DNA from: Bacillota bacterium | GTDB lineage: Bacteria > Bacillota_A > Clostridia > Lutisporales > Lutisporaceae | Assembly: GCA_022706865.1 (NCBI GenBank) | Contig: JAKJBT010000104.1 | Span: 1-5,176 of the forward strand | Length of the DNA: 5,176 nt | Reading direction: 5' to 3' | Shown here: positions 1 through 5,176 of the stretch, piece after piece | Position numbering within the stretch: the stretch's first letter is position 1 | Layout: the number at the start of each line of letters is the position of its first letter | Made by a program: the position numbers and the translations under genes | Notes under the pieces: generated by a model | The model's input: only the letters and a program-made list of their open reading frames with translations | What the model was told of the DNA's origin: nothing | Databases searched by the model: none

Positions 1-762
1 CCCTCAATTCTTACTGCGAGTATAGCAATGCTGGAAGTGCTGAAGCTCAAGGGTATTGAACCTCAAATGGCAGCCGGGTTAAGTCTTGGAGAATACTCTG
101 CCCTGGTTGCATCTAAGGCCATAAGCTTCACAGATGCAGTCGCATTGGTGAAAAAGAGAGGAAAGTATATGCAGGAGGCAGTTCCTGCCGGAGAAGGCAC
201 AATGGCTGCAATAATGGGCATCGAAAGGGAATCGGTGATAGAGTGCCTTAAGATGGCAAGCGGTTATGGTGTTGTTGAAGCAGCAAATTTCAACTGTCCG
301 GGACAGGTTGTCATAGCCGGGCATACAAGAGCTGTCGAAAAGGCATGCTCAATGCTAAAGGAAAGAGGAGCAAAGAAGGCGATAATGCTTCCGGTCAGCG
401 CACCTTTTCATTCAAGCCTGTTAAAGCCGGCAGGTGAAAAACTTGCAGCTGAACTTGAAACTGTGAATATCTCGGATAATGAGCTTCCTGTCGTCTCCAA
501 TGTAAATGCCCGGATAATAATGAACAAATATGAAATAAAAAGATGCCTTATAGAACAGGTAAGCAGTTCTGTGCTTTGGGAGGACAGCATAAGACGGATG
601 ATTGATCTGGGAGCGGATACGTTTATTGAAGTTGGGCCCGGAAGGACACTGTCCGCTTTCGTAAAAAAAATTGACAAGAATCTTTATGTCCATAATGTGG
701 AGAACATCGAAACCCTGGAGAATACCATAGTAAGCATAAGGGAGAGATTGGAATGCAATTAA
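1..762 (+). CDS. fabD: Malonyl-CoA:ACP transacylase, 5' end cut by window
   Basis: FabD transfers the malonyl group from malonyl-CoA to acyl carrier protein in the cytoplasm, supplying the two-carbon donor for fatty acid elongation. The open frame runs from base 1, and the nine codons before the ATG at 28 (PSILTASIA) match the family, so that ATG is internal and the true start lies upstream. 253 residues are visible, and about 60 N-terminal residues are missing relative to the usual ~310. The nucleophile elbow GLSLGE has Ser at visible residue 28 (bases 82-84). Arg53 (KKRGKY), His137 (APFHSS, bases 409-411) and Gln186 (IEQVSS) follow. The Ser-Arg, Ser-His and Ser-Gln spacings of 25, 109 and 158 equal those of E. 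coli Ser92, Arg117, His201 and Gln250, so the catalytic set is complete. The C-terminal EVGPGRTLS motif is present. The last 10 bases overlap fabG, which suggests translational coupling. Confidence 0.97.
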   Translation, partial: PSILTASIAMLEVLKLKGIEPQMAAGLSLGEYSALVASKAISFTDAVALVKKRGKYMQEAVPAGEGTMAAIMGIERESVIECLKMASGYGVVEAANFNCPGQVVIAGHTRAVEKACSMLKERGAKKAIMLPVSAPFHSSLLKPAGEKLAAELETVNISDNELPVVSNVNARIIMNKYEIKRCLIEQVSSSVLWEDSIRRMIDLGADTFIEVGPGRTLSAFVKKIDKNLYVHNVENIETLENTIVSIRERLECN

Positions 763-1496
763 AAGGCAAAACCGCAGTTGTTACCGGCGGCTCAAGAGGA
801 ATTGGCAGGGCAATAGCGCTTGAACTTGCATCCTGCGGAGCAAACGTAGCGGTGAACTACACAAGTAATTCAAAAGCAGCCGATGAGACAGTCGCGGAAA
901 TTGAAGCAATGGGTGTGTCGGCGATGGCTGTAAAGGCTGATGTTTCCATAGCTTCCGAGGTAGAAAATTTAGTAAATGAAGTATTAAAAACTTTCGGCAG
1001 CATAGATATATTAGTAAACAATGCAGGGATTACAAGGGATAACCTGATAATCCGCATGACGGAAAAAGAATTCGATGATGTTATCAATACGAACCTGAAA
1101 GGTGCATTCATATGCACAAAGGCTGTATCCAGAGTAATGATAAAGCAAAAGTCGGGTAAAATAATAAATGTTTCCTCAGTGGTCGGGATAGTTGGCAACG
1201 CGGGACAGTCCAACTATGCGGCAGCCAAAGCGGGACTCATTGGTTTTACAAAGTCCATGGCAAAGGAGCTTGCAAAGAGAAACATCAATGTTAATGCAGT
1301 TGCTCCGGGCTTTATCCAGACAGATATGACCTCTGTGCTTCCTGAGAATGTGAAAGAGGAGTTTATTAAAAGCATTCCTTTGATGCGTGCAGGAAAGCCT
1401 GAAGATATAGCAAAAACAGTGTTGTTTCTAGCGTCAGAATATTCTGACTATATTACCGGTCAAGTAATTAATATTGACGGTGGTATGGTTATGTAA
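753..1496 (+). CDS. fabG: 3-oxoacyl-ACP reductase (SDR family)
   Basis: FabG is the NADPH-dependent reductase that converts 3-ketoacyl-ACP to 3-hydroxyacyl-ACP, the first reduction of the elongation cycle. It acts as a soluble tetramer. The 247-residue length is typical. The cofactor loop TGGSRGIG is at residues 11-18 and NNAG at 89-92. The SDR catalytic tetrad is Asn114 (NTNLKG), Ser142 (NVSSVVG), Tyr155 and Lys159 (NYAAAK), with the same spacing as in E. coli FabG. The C-terminal IDGGMVM is characteristic. The ATG at 753 is preceded by GGGAG at 740-744, eight bases away. The start lies inside fabD, whose stop is at 760-762. SDR proteins are numerous and often misnamed, but the position between fabD and acpP makes the fabG assignment firm. 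Confidence 0.97.
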   Translation: MQLKGKTAVVTGGSRGIGRAIALELASCGANVAVNYTSNSKAADETVAEIEAMGVSAMAVKADVSIASEVENLVNEVLKTFGSIDILVNNAGITRDNLIIRMTEKEFDDVINTNLKGAFICTKAVSRVMIKQKSGKIINVSSVVGIVGNAGQSNYAAAKAGLIGFTKSMAKELAKRNINVNAVAPGFIQTDMTSVLPENVKEEFIKSIPLMRAGKPEDIAKTVLFLASEYSDYITGQVINIDGGMVM

Positions 1497-1502
1497 TATT
1501 AT
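1474..1502 (+). promoter_or_regulatory. Predicted sigma-A promoter for acpP
   Basis: TTGACG at 1474-1479 (5 of 6 to TTGACA) is separated by 17 bases from TATTAT at 1497-1502 (5 of 6 to TATAAT). The predicted transcript start is near 1509, which gives a leader of about 27 bases before the acpP ATG. The -35 lies in the codons for the conserved C-terminal Ile-Asp-Gly of FabG, so part of the match may be coding coincidence. This is inference from consensus only. Confidence 0.5.
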
Positions 1503-1510
1503 CATAATAT
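1496..1510. repeat. 15-base AT palindrome over the acpP -10 region
   Basis: ATATTAT and ATAATAT form perfect 7-base arms around a single C at 1503. The palindrome begins on the last base of the fabG stop codon, covers the predicted -10 box and ends near the predicted transcript start. With a one-base centre it cannot form a normal RNA hairpin, so any role would be as a DNA operator. It does not resemble the FapR operator as I know it. Palindromes made only of A and T arise easily by chance in this composition. Confidence 0.35.
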
Positions 1511-1520
1511 AAAATCCTGA

Positions 1521-1530
1521 AGGGAGGTGA
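1521..1530 (+). promoter_or_regulatory. Strong ribosome binding site fixing the acpP start
   Basis: The eight bases GGAGGTGA at 1523-1530 are fully complementary to the 3' end of 16S rRNA and end five bases before the ATG at 1536. A GTG in the same reading frame at 1527 lies inside this site and so cannot be the start. The strength of the site fits the high ACP levels that cells need. Confidence 0.9.
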
Positions 1531-1535
1531 ACTGG

Positions 1536-1763
1536 ATGATATTTGAAAAAGTTCAGGAGAAAGTAGCTGAGCAGCTTGGGATTGAACCAGAAGAGATTAC
1601 ATTGGAGTCTTCCTTCATTGTTGATTTAGGTGCTGATTCACTTGATATAGTGGAGCTGTTAATGGCGCTTGAAGAAGAGTTTGATATAGAAATACCTGAT
1701 GAAGAAGCAGAAAAGCTGTCTACAGTTGGAGATGTGGTGGAATACATAAAAAGCAATAAATAA
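1536..1763 (+). CDS. acpP: Acyl carrier protein
   Basis: This is the small acidic carrier whose phosphopantetheine arm holds the growing acyl chain and shuttles it between the FAS II enzymes. The 75 residues are a normal length. The prosthetic group site is Ser35 in [11 protein letters not shown], the conserved DSL motif at the start of helix II. The acidic recognition helix that follows ([18 protein letters not shown]) is typical. The ATG at 1536 was chosen over the in-frame GTG at 1527 because that GTG is part of the Shine-Dalgarno sequence and because the resulting start MIFEKVQ fits the family. The gene has its own predicted promoter upstream and an intrinsic terminator directly after its stop, so it may be transcribed alone as well as with fabD and fabG. 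Activation needs a 4'-phosphopantetheinyl transferase, which is not in view. Confidence 0.97.
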   Translation: MIFEKVQEKVAEQLGIEPEEITLESSFIVDLGADSLDIVELLMALEEEFDIEIPDEEAEKLSTVGDVVEYIKSNK

Positions 1764-1793
1764 AAAATGTCCCGGTAACGGGACATTTTAATT
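1764..1793 (+). terminator. Intrinsic terminator after acpP
   Basis: A perfect 11-base-pair stem joins 1764-1774 (AAAATGTCCCG) to 1779-1789 (CGGGACATTTT). The loop is GTAA, which as RNA is a GNRA-type tetraloop. The T-rich tail runs through TTTTAATTATT. The stem starts on the first base after the acpP stop codon. Because fabF follows with no convincing promoter of its own, this is probably a partial terminator that sets the acpP to fabF ratio. Confidence 0.88.
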
Positions 1794-1845
1794 ATTAGAT
1801 ATGCAATGTATTCCAGTTCATTAGTAAATATATATATCATCATAT

Positions 1846-1863
1846 AAGGAGAGGAAACGATTG
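1846..1863 (+). promoter_or_regulatory. Ribosome binding site and TTG start of fabF
   Basis: AAGGAG at 1846-1851 (within AAGGAGAGG, 1846-1854) lies nine bases before a TTG at 1861. No ATG or GTG at this position fits the conserved N-terminus [10 protein letters not shown], so TTG is the start. A rare start codon usually lowers initiation. Confidence 0.85.
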
Positions 1864-3102
1864 AACAAGAGAAGAGTAGTTGTAACAGGAATAGGAGTTA
1901 TTTCCCCCATCGGAACCGGCAAGGAGAAATTCTTTAAGAGCTTAAAAGAAGGCATATGCGGTGTGGATTATATAACAAGATTTGATACGGAAGGCTTTGA
2001 CACAAAAATAGCCGCTGAGGTAAAGGATTTTGATCCATCCGGGTACTTCGACAGGAAGGAATGCAGGAGAATGGACAGATTTTCGCAATATGCAATTGCT
2101 GCTTCCAAAATGGCTGCGGAGGATTCAAATATAAATCCTGAATCATTGGACAGCAGCAGGTTCGGTGTTTGCATCGGCTCAGGCATAGGCGGAATGGAGA
2201 CCATGGAAGCACAGTATGACATATTGAAGGAAAAGGGGCCCGGAAGGGTCAGCCCTTTCATGATTCCGATGATGATATCCAATATTGCTGCAGGGAATAT
2301 CTCCATTGCCTTGAATGCAAAGGGACCCAGCATTACAGTCGTAACAGCATGCGCATCCGCTACCAATGCTATCGGTGAAGCCTTCAAGATTATTCAGAGA
2401 GGCGACGCTGACATAATGGTTACAGGCGGGACTGAAGCCTCCATCACGCCTTTATCCCTGGCAGGCTTCTGTTCTATGAAAGCCTTATCAACGAGAAATG
2501 ATGATCCAAAAGCAGCGTCAAGGCCCTTTGATAAGGATAGAGACGGTTTTGTCATGGGAGAAGGAGCAGGGATGCTTATTATTGAGGAACTTGAACATGC
2601 ACTGAAAAGAGGCGCAGTGATATATGGGGAAATTGCAGGGTATGGCGCCACCGGAGATGCATATCATATTACTGCACCGGCTCCTGACGCTGACGGAGCA
2701 TACAGGGCCATGCTGATGGCTGTCAATGATGCGGGAATTAATGCCTGCGAACTGGAATATATAAATGCCCATGGAACTTCAACCGACTTGAATGATAAAC
2801 TGGAGACCCTGGCAATAAAAAGGCTTCTCGGAAAGGATGCAAAAAGAGTTGCAATAAGCTCTACAAAGTCAATGACGGGACATCTCCTTGGGGCTGCAGG
2901 AGCAGTCGAGGCAATAGCATGCTTAATGGCAATAAATGAAGGAGTGATTCCTCCGACAATTAACTATACAACACCTGATGAGGAGTGTGATTTGGACTAT
3001 GTTCCAAATAAGGCTGTCAACAGAAAGGTAGATTGGGCAATGTCGAATTCCTTGGGCTTTGGCGGTCATAATGCCAGCATTATATTGAAAAAATACCAAT
3101 AA
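1861..3102 (+). CDS. fabF: 3-oxoacyl-ACP synthase II
   Basis: FabF condenses malonyl-ACP with acyl-ACP to extend the chain by two carbons, releasing CO2. It is a soluble homodimer of the thiolase fold. The 413 residues match the usual ~412. The acyl-accepting Cys164 sits in [11 protein letters not shown]. His304 (NAHGTST) and His341 ([10 protein letters not shown]) complete the Cys-His-His triad, Lys336 is in SSTKSMTG, and the gating Phe400 is in SLGFGGHN. These positions are within one residue of E. coli FabF. Two His with Cys, rather than a His/Asn pair, separates it from the FabH type. The start is TTG at 1861, supported by AAGGAG nine bases upstream and by the conserved N-terminus. A terminator lies on each side (1764-1793 and 3111-3138) and I see no convincing promoter just upstream, so expression probably depends on read-through past the acpP terminator. 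Confidence 0.97.
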   Translation: MNKRRVVVTGIGVISPIGTGKEKFFKSLKEGICGVDYITRFDTEGFDTKIAAEVKDFDPSGYFDRKECRRMDRFSQYAIAASKMAAEDSNINPESLDSSRFGVCIGSGIGGMETMEAQYDILKEKGPGRVSPFMIPMMISNIAAGNISIALNAKGPSITVVTACASATNAIGEAFKIIQRGDADIMVTGGTEASITPLSLAGFCSMKALSTRNDDPKAASRPFDKDRDGFVMGEGAGMLIIEELEHALKRGAVIYGEIAGYGATGDAYHITAPAPDADGAYRAMLMAVNDAGINACELEYINAHGTSTDLNDKLETLAIKRLLGKDAKRVAISSTKSMTGHLLGAAGAVEAIACLMAINEGVIPPTINYTTPDEECDLDYVPNKAVNRKVDWAMSNSLGFGGHNASIILKKYQ

Positions 3103-3112
3103 GTGATATCAT
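3085..3112 (+). promoter_or_regulatory. Predicted sigma-A promoter for rnc, extended -10
   Basis: TTGAAA at 3085-3090 (5 of 6) is followed after 16 bases by TATCAT at 3107-3112 (5 of 6), with TGA at 3104-3106 forming an extended -10 (TGn). The -35 lies in the last fabF codons and the -10 just past its stop. The predicted start near 3119 falls inside the 5' arm of the fabF terminator. This is consensus inference only. Confidence 0.5.
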
Positions 3113-3138
3113 AGGGATTGGGGACCAATCCCTATTTT
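3111..3138 (+). terminator. Intrinsic terminator after fabF
   Basis: A perfect 11-base-pair stem joins 3111-3121 (ATAGGGATTGG) to 3125-3135 (CCAATCCCTAT) around a GGA loop, followed by TTTTAATT. It starts eight bases after the fabF stop. It would end the fatty acid synthesis transcript, wholly or in part, before rnc. Confidence 0.85.
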
Positions 3139-3185
3139 AATTGTAAAAGCGGATATGCTTTTGCCTGTTAAACAGAAAGGCAGTT

Positions 3186-3201
3186 GGGAGGAGTGGAAAT
3201 G
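3186..3201 (+). promoter_or_regulatory. Ribosome binding site deciding the rnc start
   Basis: GGGAGGAG at 3186-3193 ends five bases before the ATG at 3199. Two earlier in-frame candidates, TTG at 3184 and GTG at 3193, overlap this site and leave no Shine-Dalgarno sequence of their own, so the ATG is preferred. Confidence 0.85.
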
Positions 3202-3918
3202 TCCGTTATTGATGAAAAGCGGCTGAAGCAGCTGAATGAATTTGAGAGTATAATAGGATATTCATTCAAGAATATCAGTATATTAAACAATGCCCTCACT
3301 CATAGCTCTTACGTGGCTTCAAAGTCAGACCATCTTGATCACAATGAGAGGCTTGAATTTATTGGAGACGCTATTCTCGACATGATAATAAGCCTTTATT
3401 TGTATAAGAAATGCAAGAGCCTGACCGAAGGAAGCCTAACAAGGTTCAGGGCGGGGATTGTGTGTGAGCAGTCGCTGTATAATGCTTCAAATAGCCTGAA
3501 CCTTGGGGAATACCTGCTATTAAGCAAAGGTGAAGAAAATACCGGAGGCAGGAAGAGGGTTTCAATACTGGCAGACGCATTTGAGGCAGTTATAGCAGCT
3601 ATCTACCTGGACGGCGGCATAAAAAAGGCAAAGGATTTTATATTAAAAAATCTTGAGGATACTATCAAGAATGCGGTTGAGCATAAGATATTCAGTGATT
3701 ATAAGTCTTTCCTGCAGGAGCATATCCAGAAAAACAATTCGGGTAAGCTGAGTTATAAACTGGTCAGGGAGGAAGGGCCGGATCATGATAAAACCTTTGA
3801 AGTAGAATTGTATTTAAACAACAGGATTATAGGAAGAGGAGAGGGCCGCAGCAAGAAGGATGCGCAGCAGTCTGCCGCAAGAGATGCTATTGCCGGCCTG
3901 GGTGTAAGGAATGTTTAA
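3199..3918 (+). CDS. rnc: Ribonuclease III
   Basis: RNase III is a homodimeric, magnesium-dependent endonuclease that cuts double-stranded RNA in rRNA precursors, some mRNAs and antisense pairs. The 239 residues match the family. The N-terminal nuclease domain (about 12-160) carries the signature HNERLEFIGD with Glu50, Glu53 and Asp57, and the second metal-binding pair Asp126 and Glu129 in LADAFEA. The double-stranded RNA-binding domain (about 165-236) begins at DYKSFLQ and ends in GRSKKDAQQSAARDAI, the usual lysine-rich helix. The ATG at 3199 was chosen because GGGAGGAG lies just upstream; a longer reading from TTG 3184 would add MGGVE from within that site. A fatty acid synthesis block followed by rnc is common in Bacillota. 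The end overlaps the next gene by 8 bases, implying co-translation. Confidence 0.97.
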   Translation: MSVIDEKRLKQLNEFESIIGYSFKNISILNNALTHSSYVASKSDHLDHNERLEFIGDAILDMIISLYLYKKCKSLTEGSLTRFRAGIVCEQSLYNASNSLNLGEYLLLSKGEENTGGRKRVSILADAFEAVIAAIYLDGGIKKAKDFILKNLEDTIKNAVEHKIFSDYKSFLQEHIQKNNSGKLSYKLVREEGPDHDKTFEVELYLNNRIIGRGEGRSKKDAQQSAARDAIAGLGVRNV

Positions 3919-4981
3919 GAAGCATTATATCATTCCGATTTTCGTACCTCATAAAGGCTGCCCCCATGACTGCATATTCTGCAACCAGAAAAAAATTACA
4001 GGCCAGATTGAAGAAGTGACGGCAAAGGATGTAAAGGCTAAGATTGAAGATTATCTTAGTATGATGCATGAAGGCAGCAGCCAAATTGAAGTCGCATTTT
4101 ACGGCGGAAGCTTTACGGCAATCCCCCTTGAATACCAGGAGCAGCTGTTGGATGCGGCTTTTATGTATGTTAAAGCCGGAAGAATAGCAGGCATAAGAGT
4201 CTCAACAAGGCCTGACTGCATAGATGAAAGGATTTCGGAGAATCTGAGAAAATATGGAGTACGGACAGTGGAGCTTGGAGTTCAGTCAATGGATGAGGAA
4301 GTACTTAAGCTGTGCAACCGGGGCCATTCTCCGGAGGATGTGATTAACTCAGTCGGGATTTTGAAGGAATTCGGTTTTTCAGTCGGTGTACAGATGATGA
4401 TAGGCCTGCCCGGCGATACTGAGGAAAAAGCTGTGAAAACCGCAGAAGCCCTTATCGCACTTAGGCCTGATATAGCGCGAATATACCCTGCCCTGACAAT
4501 AAAGAGCACATATATGGAAGAAATGTTCCTCAAGGGTGAATATCAGCCCCTGACCCTTGATGAAGCTGTTGAATTATCAAAGAAGCTGCTGATACTATTT
4601 GAGAGTAATGGGATAAATGTTATAAGGATAGGACTTCAGCCTACAGAAAATATAAATTCAGGGAAAGATATCGTAGCAGGGCCTTTTCATCCGTCAATGA
4701 GGCACCTGGTTGAATCCCTGATATACAGGGATATGTTGGTATATTTATTGGAAAAGGAAGGAGAAAAGAAAGAAATAACCTTGGTGATAAACCCGAAAAA
4801 TGTTTCCGAATTGGTGGGACTTAAGAAAAGCAATATTGACTATATCAAATCAAAATTTTTTATCGACAAAATTAGAATATCTCAGGATAAGAGTGTAGAA
4901 GCCGGTACTTTGATGCTAAATATTGGAGAGAAATCCATTATTATGTCAAAGAAAGACTATTATTCCATATCGACTAAATAA
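3911..4981 (+). CDS. Radical SAM protein, Elp3-like without acetyltransferase domain
   Basis: This 356-residue predicted cytoplasmic radical SAM enzyme should bind a 4Fe-4S cluster and S-adenosylmethionine to start radical chemistry. The cluster motif is CX3CX2C at Cys17, Cys21 and Cys24 (GCPHDCIFCNQ). FYGGSFTAIP (63-72) is the SAM-binding glycine motif, followed by STRPDCID (98-105), ELGVQSMDEE (121-130), RGHS (137-140) and GLPGDT (165-170). IYPALTIKST (191-200), GLQP (241-244) and GPFHPSMRHLVES (257-269) recall the corresponding parts of Elp3, the tRNA wobble-uridine enzyme. Elp3 continues into a GNAT acetyltransferase domain of some 150 residues; here only about 87 residues follow GPFHPS, with no GNAT motif that I can see. 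The substrate is unknown and a tRNA role is inference. The ATG at 3911 overlaps the rnc stop (3916-3918). The nearest purine run, AAGGA at 3906-3910, touches the ATG and is too close to be an efficient site, so translation is probably coupled to rnc. Confidence 0.88.
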   Translation: MFKKHYIIPIFVPHKGCPHDCIFCNQKKITGQIEEVTAKDVKAKIEDYLSMMHEGSSQIEVAFYGGSFTAIPLEYQEQLLDAAFMYVKAGRIAGIRVSTRPDCIDERISENLRKYGVRTVELGVQSMDEEVLKLCNRGHSPEDVINSVGILKEFGFSVGVQMMIGLPGDTEEKAVKTAEALIALRPDIARIYPALTIKSTYMEEMFLKGEYQPLTLDEAVELSKKLLILFESNGINVIRIGLQPTENINSGKDIVAGPFHPSMRHLVESLIYRDMLVYLLEKEGEKKEITLVINPKNVSELVGLKKSNIDYIKSKFFIDKIRISQDKSVEAGTLMLNIGEKSIIMSKKDYYSISTK

Positions 4982-5006
4982 AGGTATTTGGAAATTTATA
5001 TAGAAT
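4980..5006 (+). promoter_or_regulatory. Predicted sigma-H promoter for spoVS
   Basis: The -35 element AAAGGTATT at 4980-4988 differs from the sigma-H consensus RNAGGAWWW at one place (T for A at 4985). After 11 bases, ATAGAAT at 5000-5006 matches RNNGAAT fully. Predicted start near 5014, leader about 40 bases. B. subtilis spoVS is known to be transcribed by sigma-H, which supports the assignment. The -35 overlaps the stop codon of the radical SAM gene (4979-4981). A weaker sigma-A reading (TTGGAA 4988-4993 with TATATA 5011-5016) overlaps it. Confidence 0.55.
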
Positions 5007-5037
5007 AATATATATATTCAACTATACAGACAAATAT

Positions 5038-5044
5038 AGGAGGT
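5038..5044 (+). promoter_or_regulatory. Ribosome binding site of spoVS
   Basis: AGGAGGT is a full match to the anti-Shine-Dalgarno sequence and lies eight bases before the ATG at 5053, an optimal spacing. It confirms the start of the truncated gene. Confidence 0.88.
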
Positions 5045-5052
5045 ATTCTAAA

Positions 5053-5176
5053 ATGGAGGTACTAAAAGTATCAGCTCATTCACAACCAAAATCAGTTGCC
5101 GGAGCTCTCGCGGCTGTACTACGGGACAGAGCGACAGCTGAAATACAGGCAGTTGGTGCAGGTGCTGTAAATCAAG
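5053..5176 (+). CDS. spoVS: Stage V sporulation protein S, 3' end cut by window
   Basis: SpoVS is a small protein of the Alba-like fold needed for progress through later sporulation in B. subtilis, where its loss also affects septation. Its biochemical role is not settled; binding of nucleic acid is suggested by the fold. Only 41 of the usual ~86 residues are in view. They start MEVLKVSAHSQPKSVAGAL and continue to AEIQAVGAGAVNQ, which is the highly conserved N-terminal half of the family. The start is fixed by AGGAGGT eight bases upstream. A 71-base spacer with a sigma-H-like promoter and no visible hairpin terminator separates it from the radical SAM gene, so it could be read both from its own promoter and by read-through. 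Confidence 0.93.
   Translation, partial: MEVLKVSAHSQPKSVAGALAAVLRDRATAEIQAVGAGAVNQ

Noticed and set aside
663..670. Run of eight A in fabD as a programmed slippage site
   Set aside because: It encodes an ordinary Lys-Lys pair and the frame continues to a normal FabD C-terminus; nothing suggests a shifted product.
671..696. Perfect -35 box TTGACA inside the end of fabD, as a promoter for fabG
   Set aside because: The only fair -10 (CATAAT 691-696) is 14 bases away, too close, and the 16-18 base positions hold no TATAAT-like sequence.
857..1213. Long minus-strand open frames, such as this one opposite fabG and 1968-2387 opposite fabF
   Set aside because: They lie wholly opposite strongly conserved genes, have no recognisable motifs, and are shadows of the coding strand.
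1527..1535. GTG at 1527 as the acpP start, giving three extra residues
   Set aside because: The codon is part of the Shine-Dalgarno sequence for the ATG at 1536 and has no site of its own.
1790..1860. Promoter for fabF in the AT-rich spacer
   Set aside because: The best -10 (TATAAG 1843-1848) overlaps the ribosome binding site and lacks a -35; other pairs match at only about half the positions.
634..2247. Twelve-base repeat GGGCCCGGAAGG shared by fabD (634-645) and fabF (2236-2247)
   Set aside because: Both copies encode Gly-Pro-Gly-Arg in frame in unrelated positions; coding coincidence.
2244..2257. Hairpin AAGGG-TCAG-CCCTT inside fabF
   Set aside because: Five base pairs, no T run after it, and within well-conserved coding sequence.
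3141..3171. Promoter TTGTAA (3141-3146) upstream of rnc
   Set aside because: No -10 at 16-18 bases; the sequences there (CCTGTT, CTGTTA) do not match. The 3085-3112 candidate is much better.

Overview
The window is a stretch of a Bacillota (Clostridia-type) chromosome, moderately AT-rich. This is inferred from the fab gene order (fabD-fabG-acpP-fabF followed by rnc), strong GGAGG-type ribosome binding sites, a TTG start, and the beginning of spoVS, a gene of endospore formers. All seven genes lie on the + strand. I see no mobile element, CRISPR array, tRNA or rRNA, and no gap longer than 100 bases without a gene.

Bases 1-3102 hold the type II fatty acid synthesis block. It begins with the 3' four-fifths of fabD (malonyl-CoA:ACP transacylase, cut by the left edge). 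fabG (3-ketoacyl-ACP reductase) overlaps fabD by 10 bases, and acpP (acyl carrier protein) and fabF (ketoacyl-ACP synthase II) follow. FabD loads malonate onto the ACP phosphopantetheine arm, FabF condenses it with the growing acyl-ACP, and FabG reduces the 3-keto product. The dehydratase, enoyl reductase and FabH are not in view. Two clean intrinsic terminators flank fabF, one directly after the acpP stop and one after the fabF stop. A good sigma-A-like promoter precedes acpP and another precedes rnc, so the block looks divided into sub-units rather than being one uniform operon.

Bases 3199-4981 hold rnc (RNase III) and, overlapping it by 8 bases, a 356-residue radical SAM protein. That protein resembles the catalytic half of Elp3 but lacks the acetyltransferase domain. 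A 71-base spacer follows, with a close match to a sigma-H promoter. The first 41 codons of spoVS then run off the right edge.

The genes themselves are ordinary core functions. I do not see a new biological system. The points worth a second look are regulatory: an apparently self-contained acpP transcription unit with a palindrome over its -10 region, a promoter whose predicted start falls inside the fabF terminator stem, and the predicted sigma-H promoter overlapping the end of the radical SAM gene. The least characterised protein is the Elp3-like radical SAM enzyme. Promoter calls are by eye and remain inferences.
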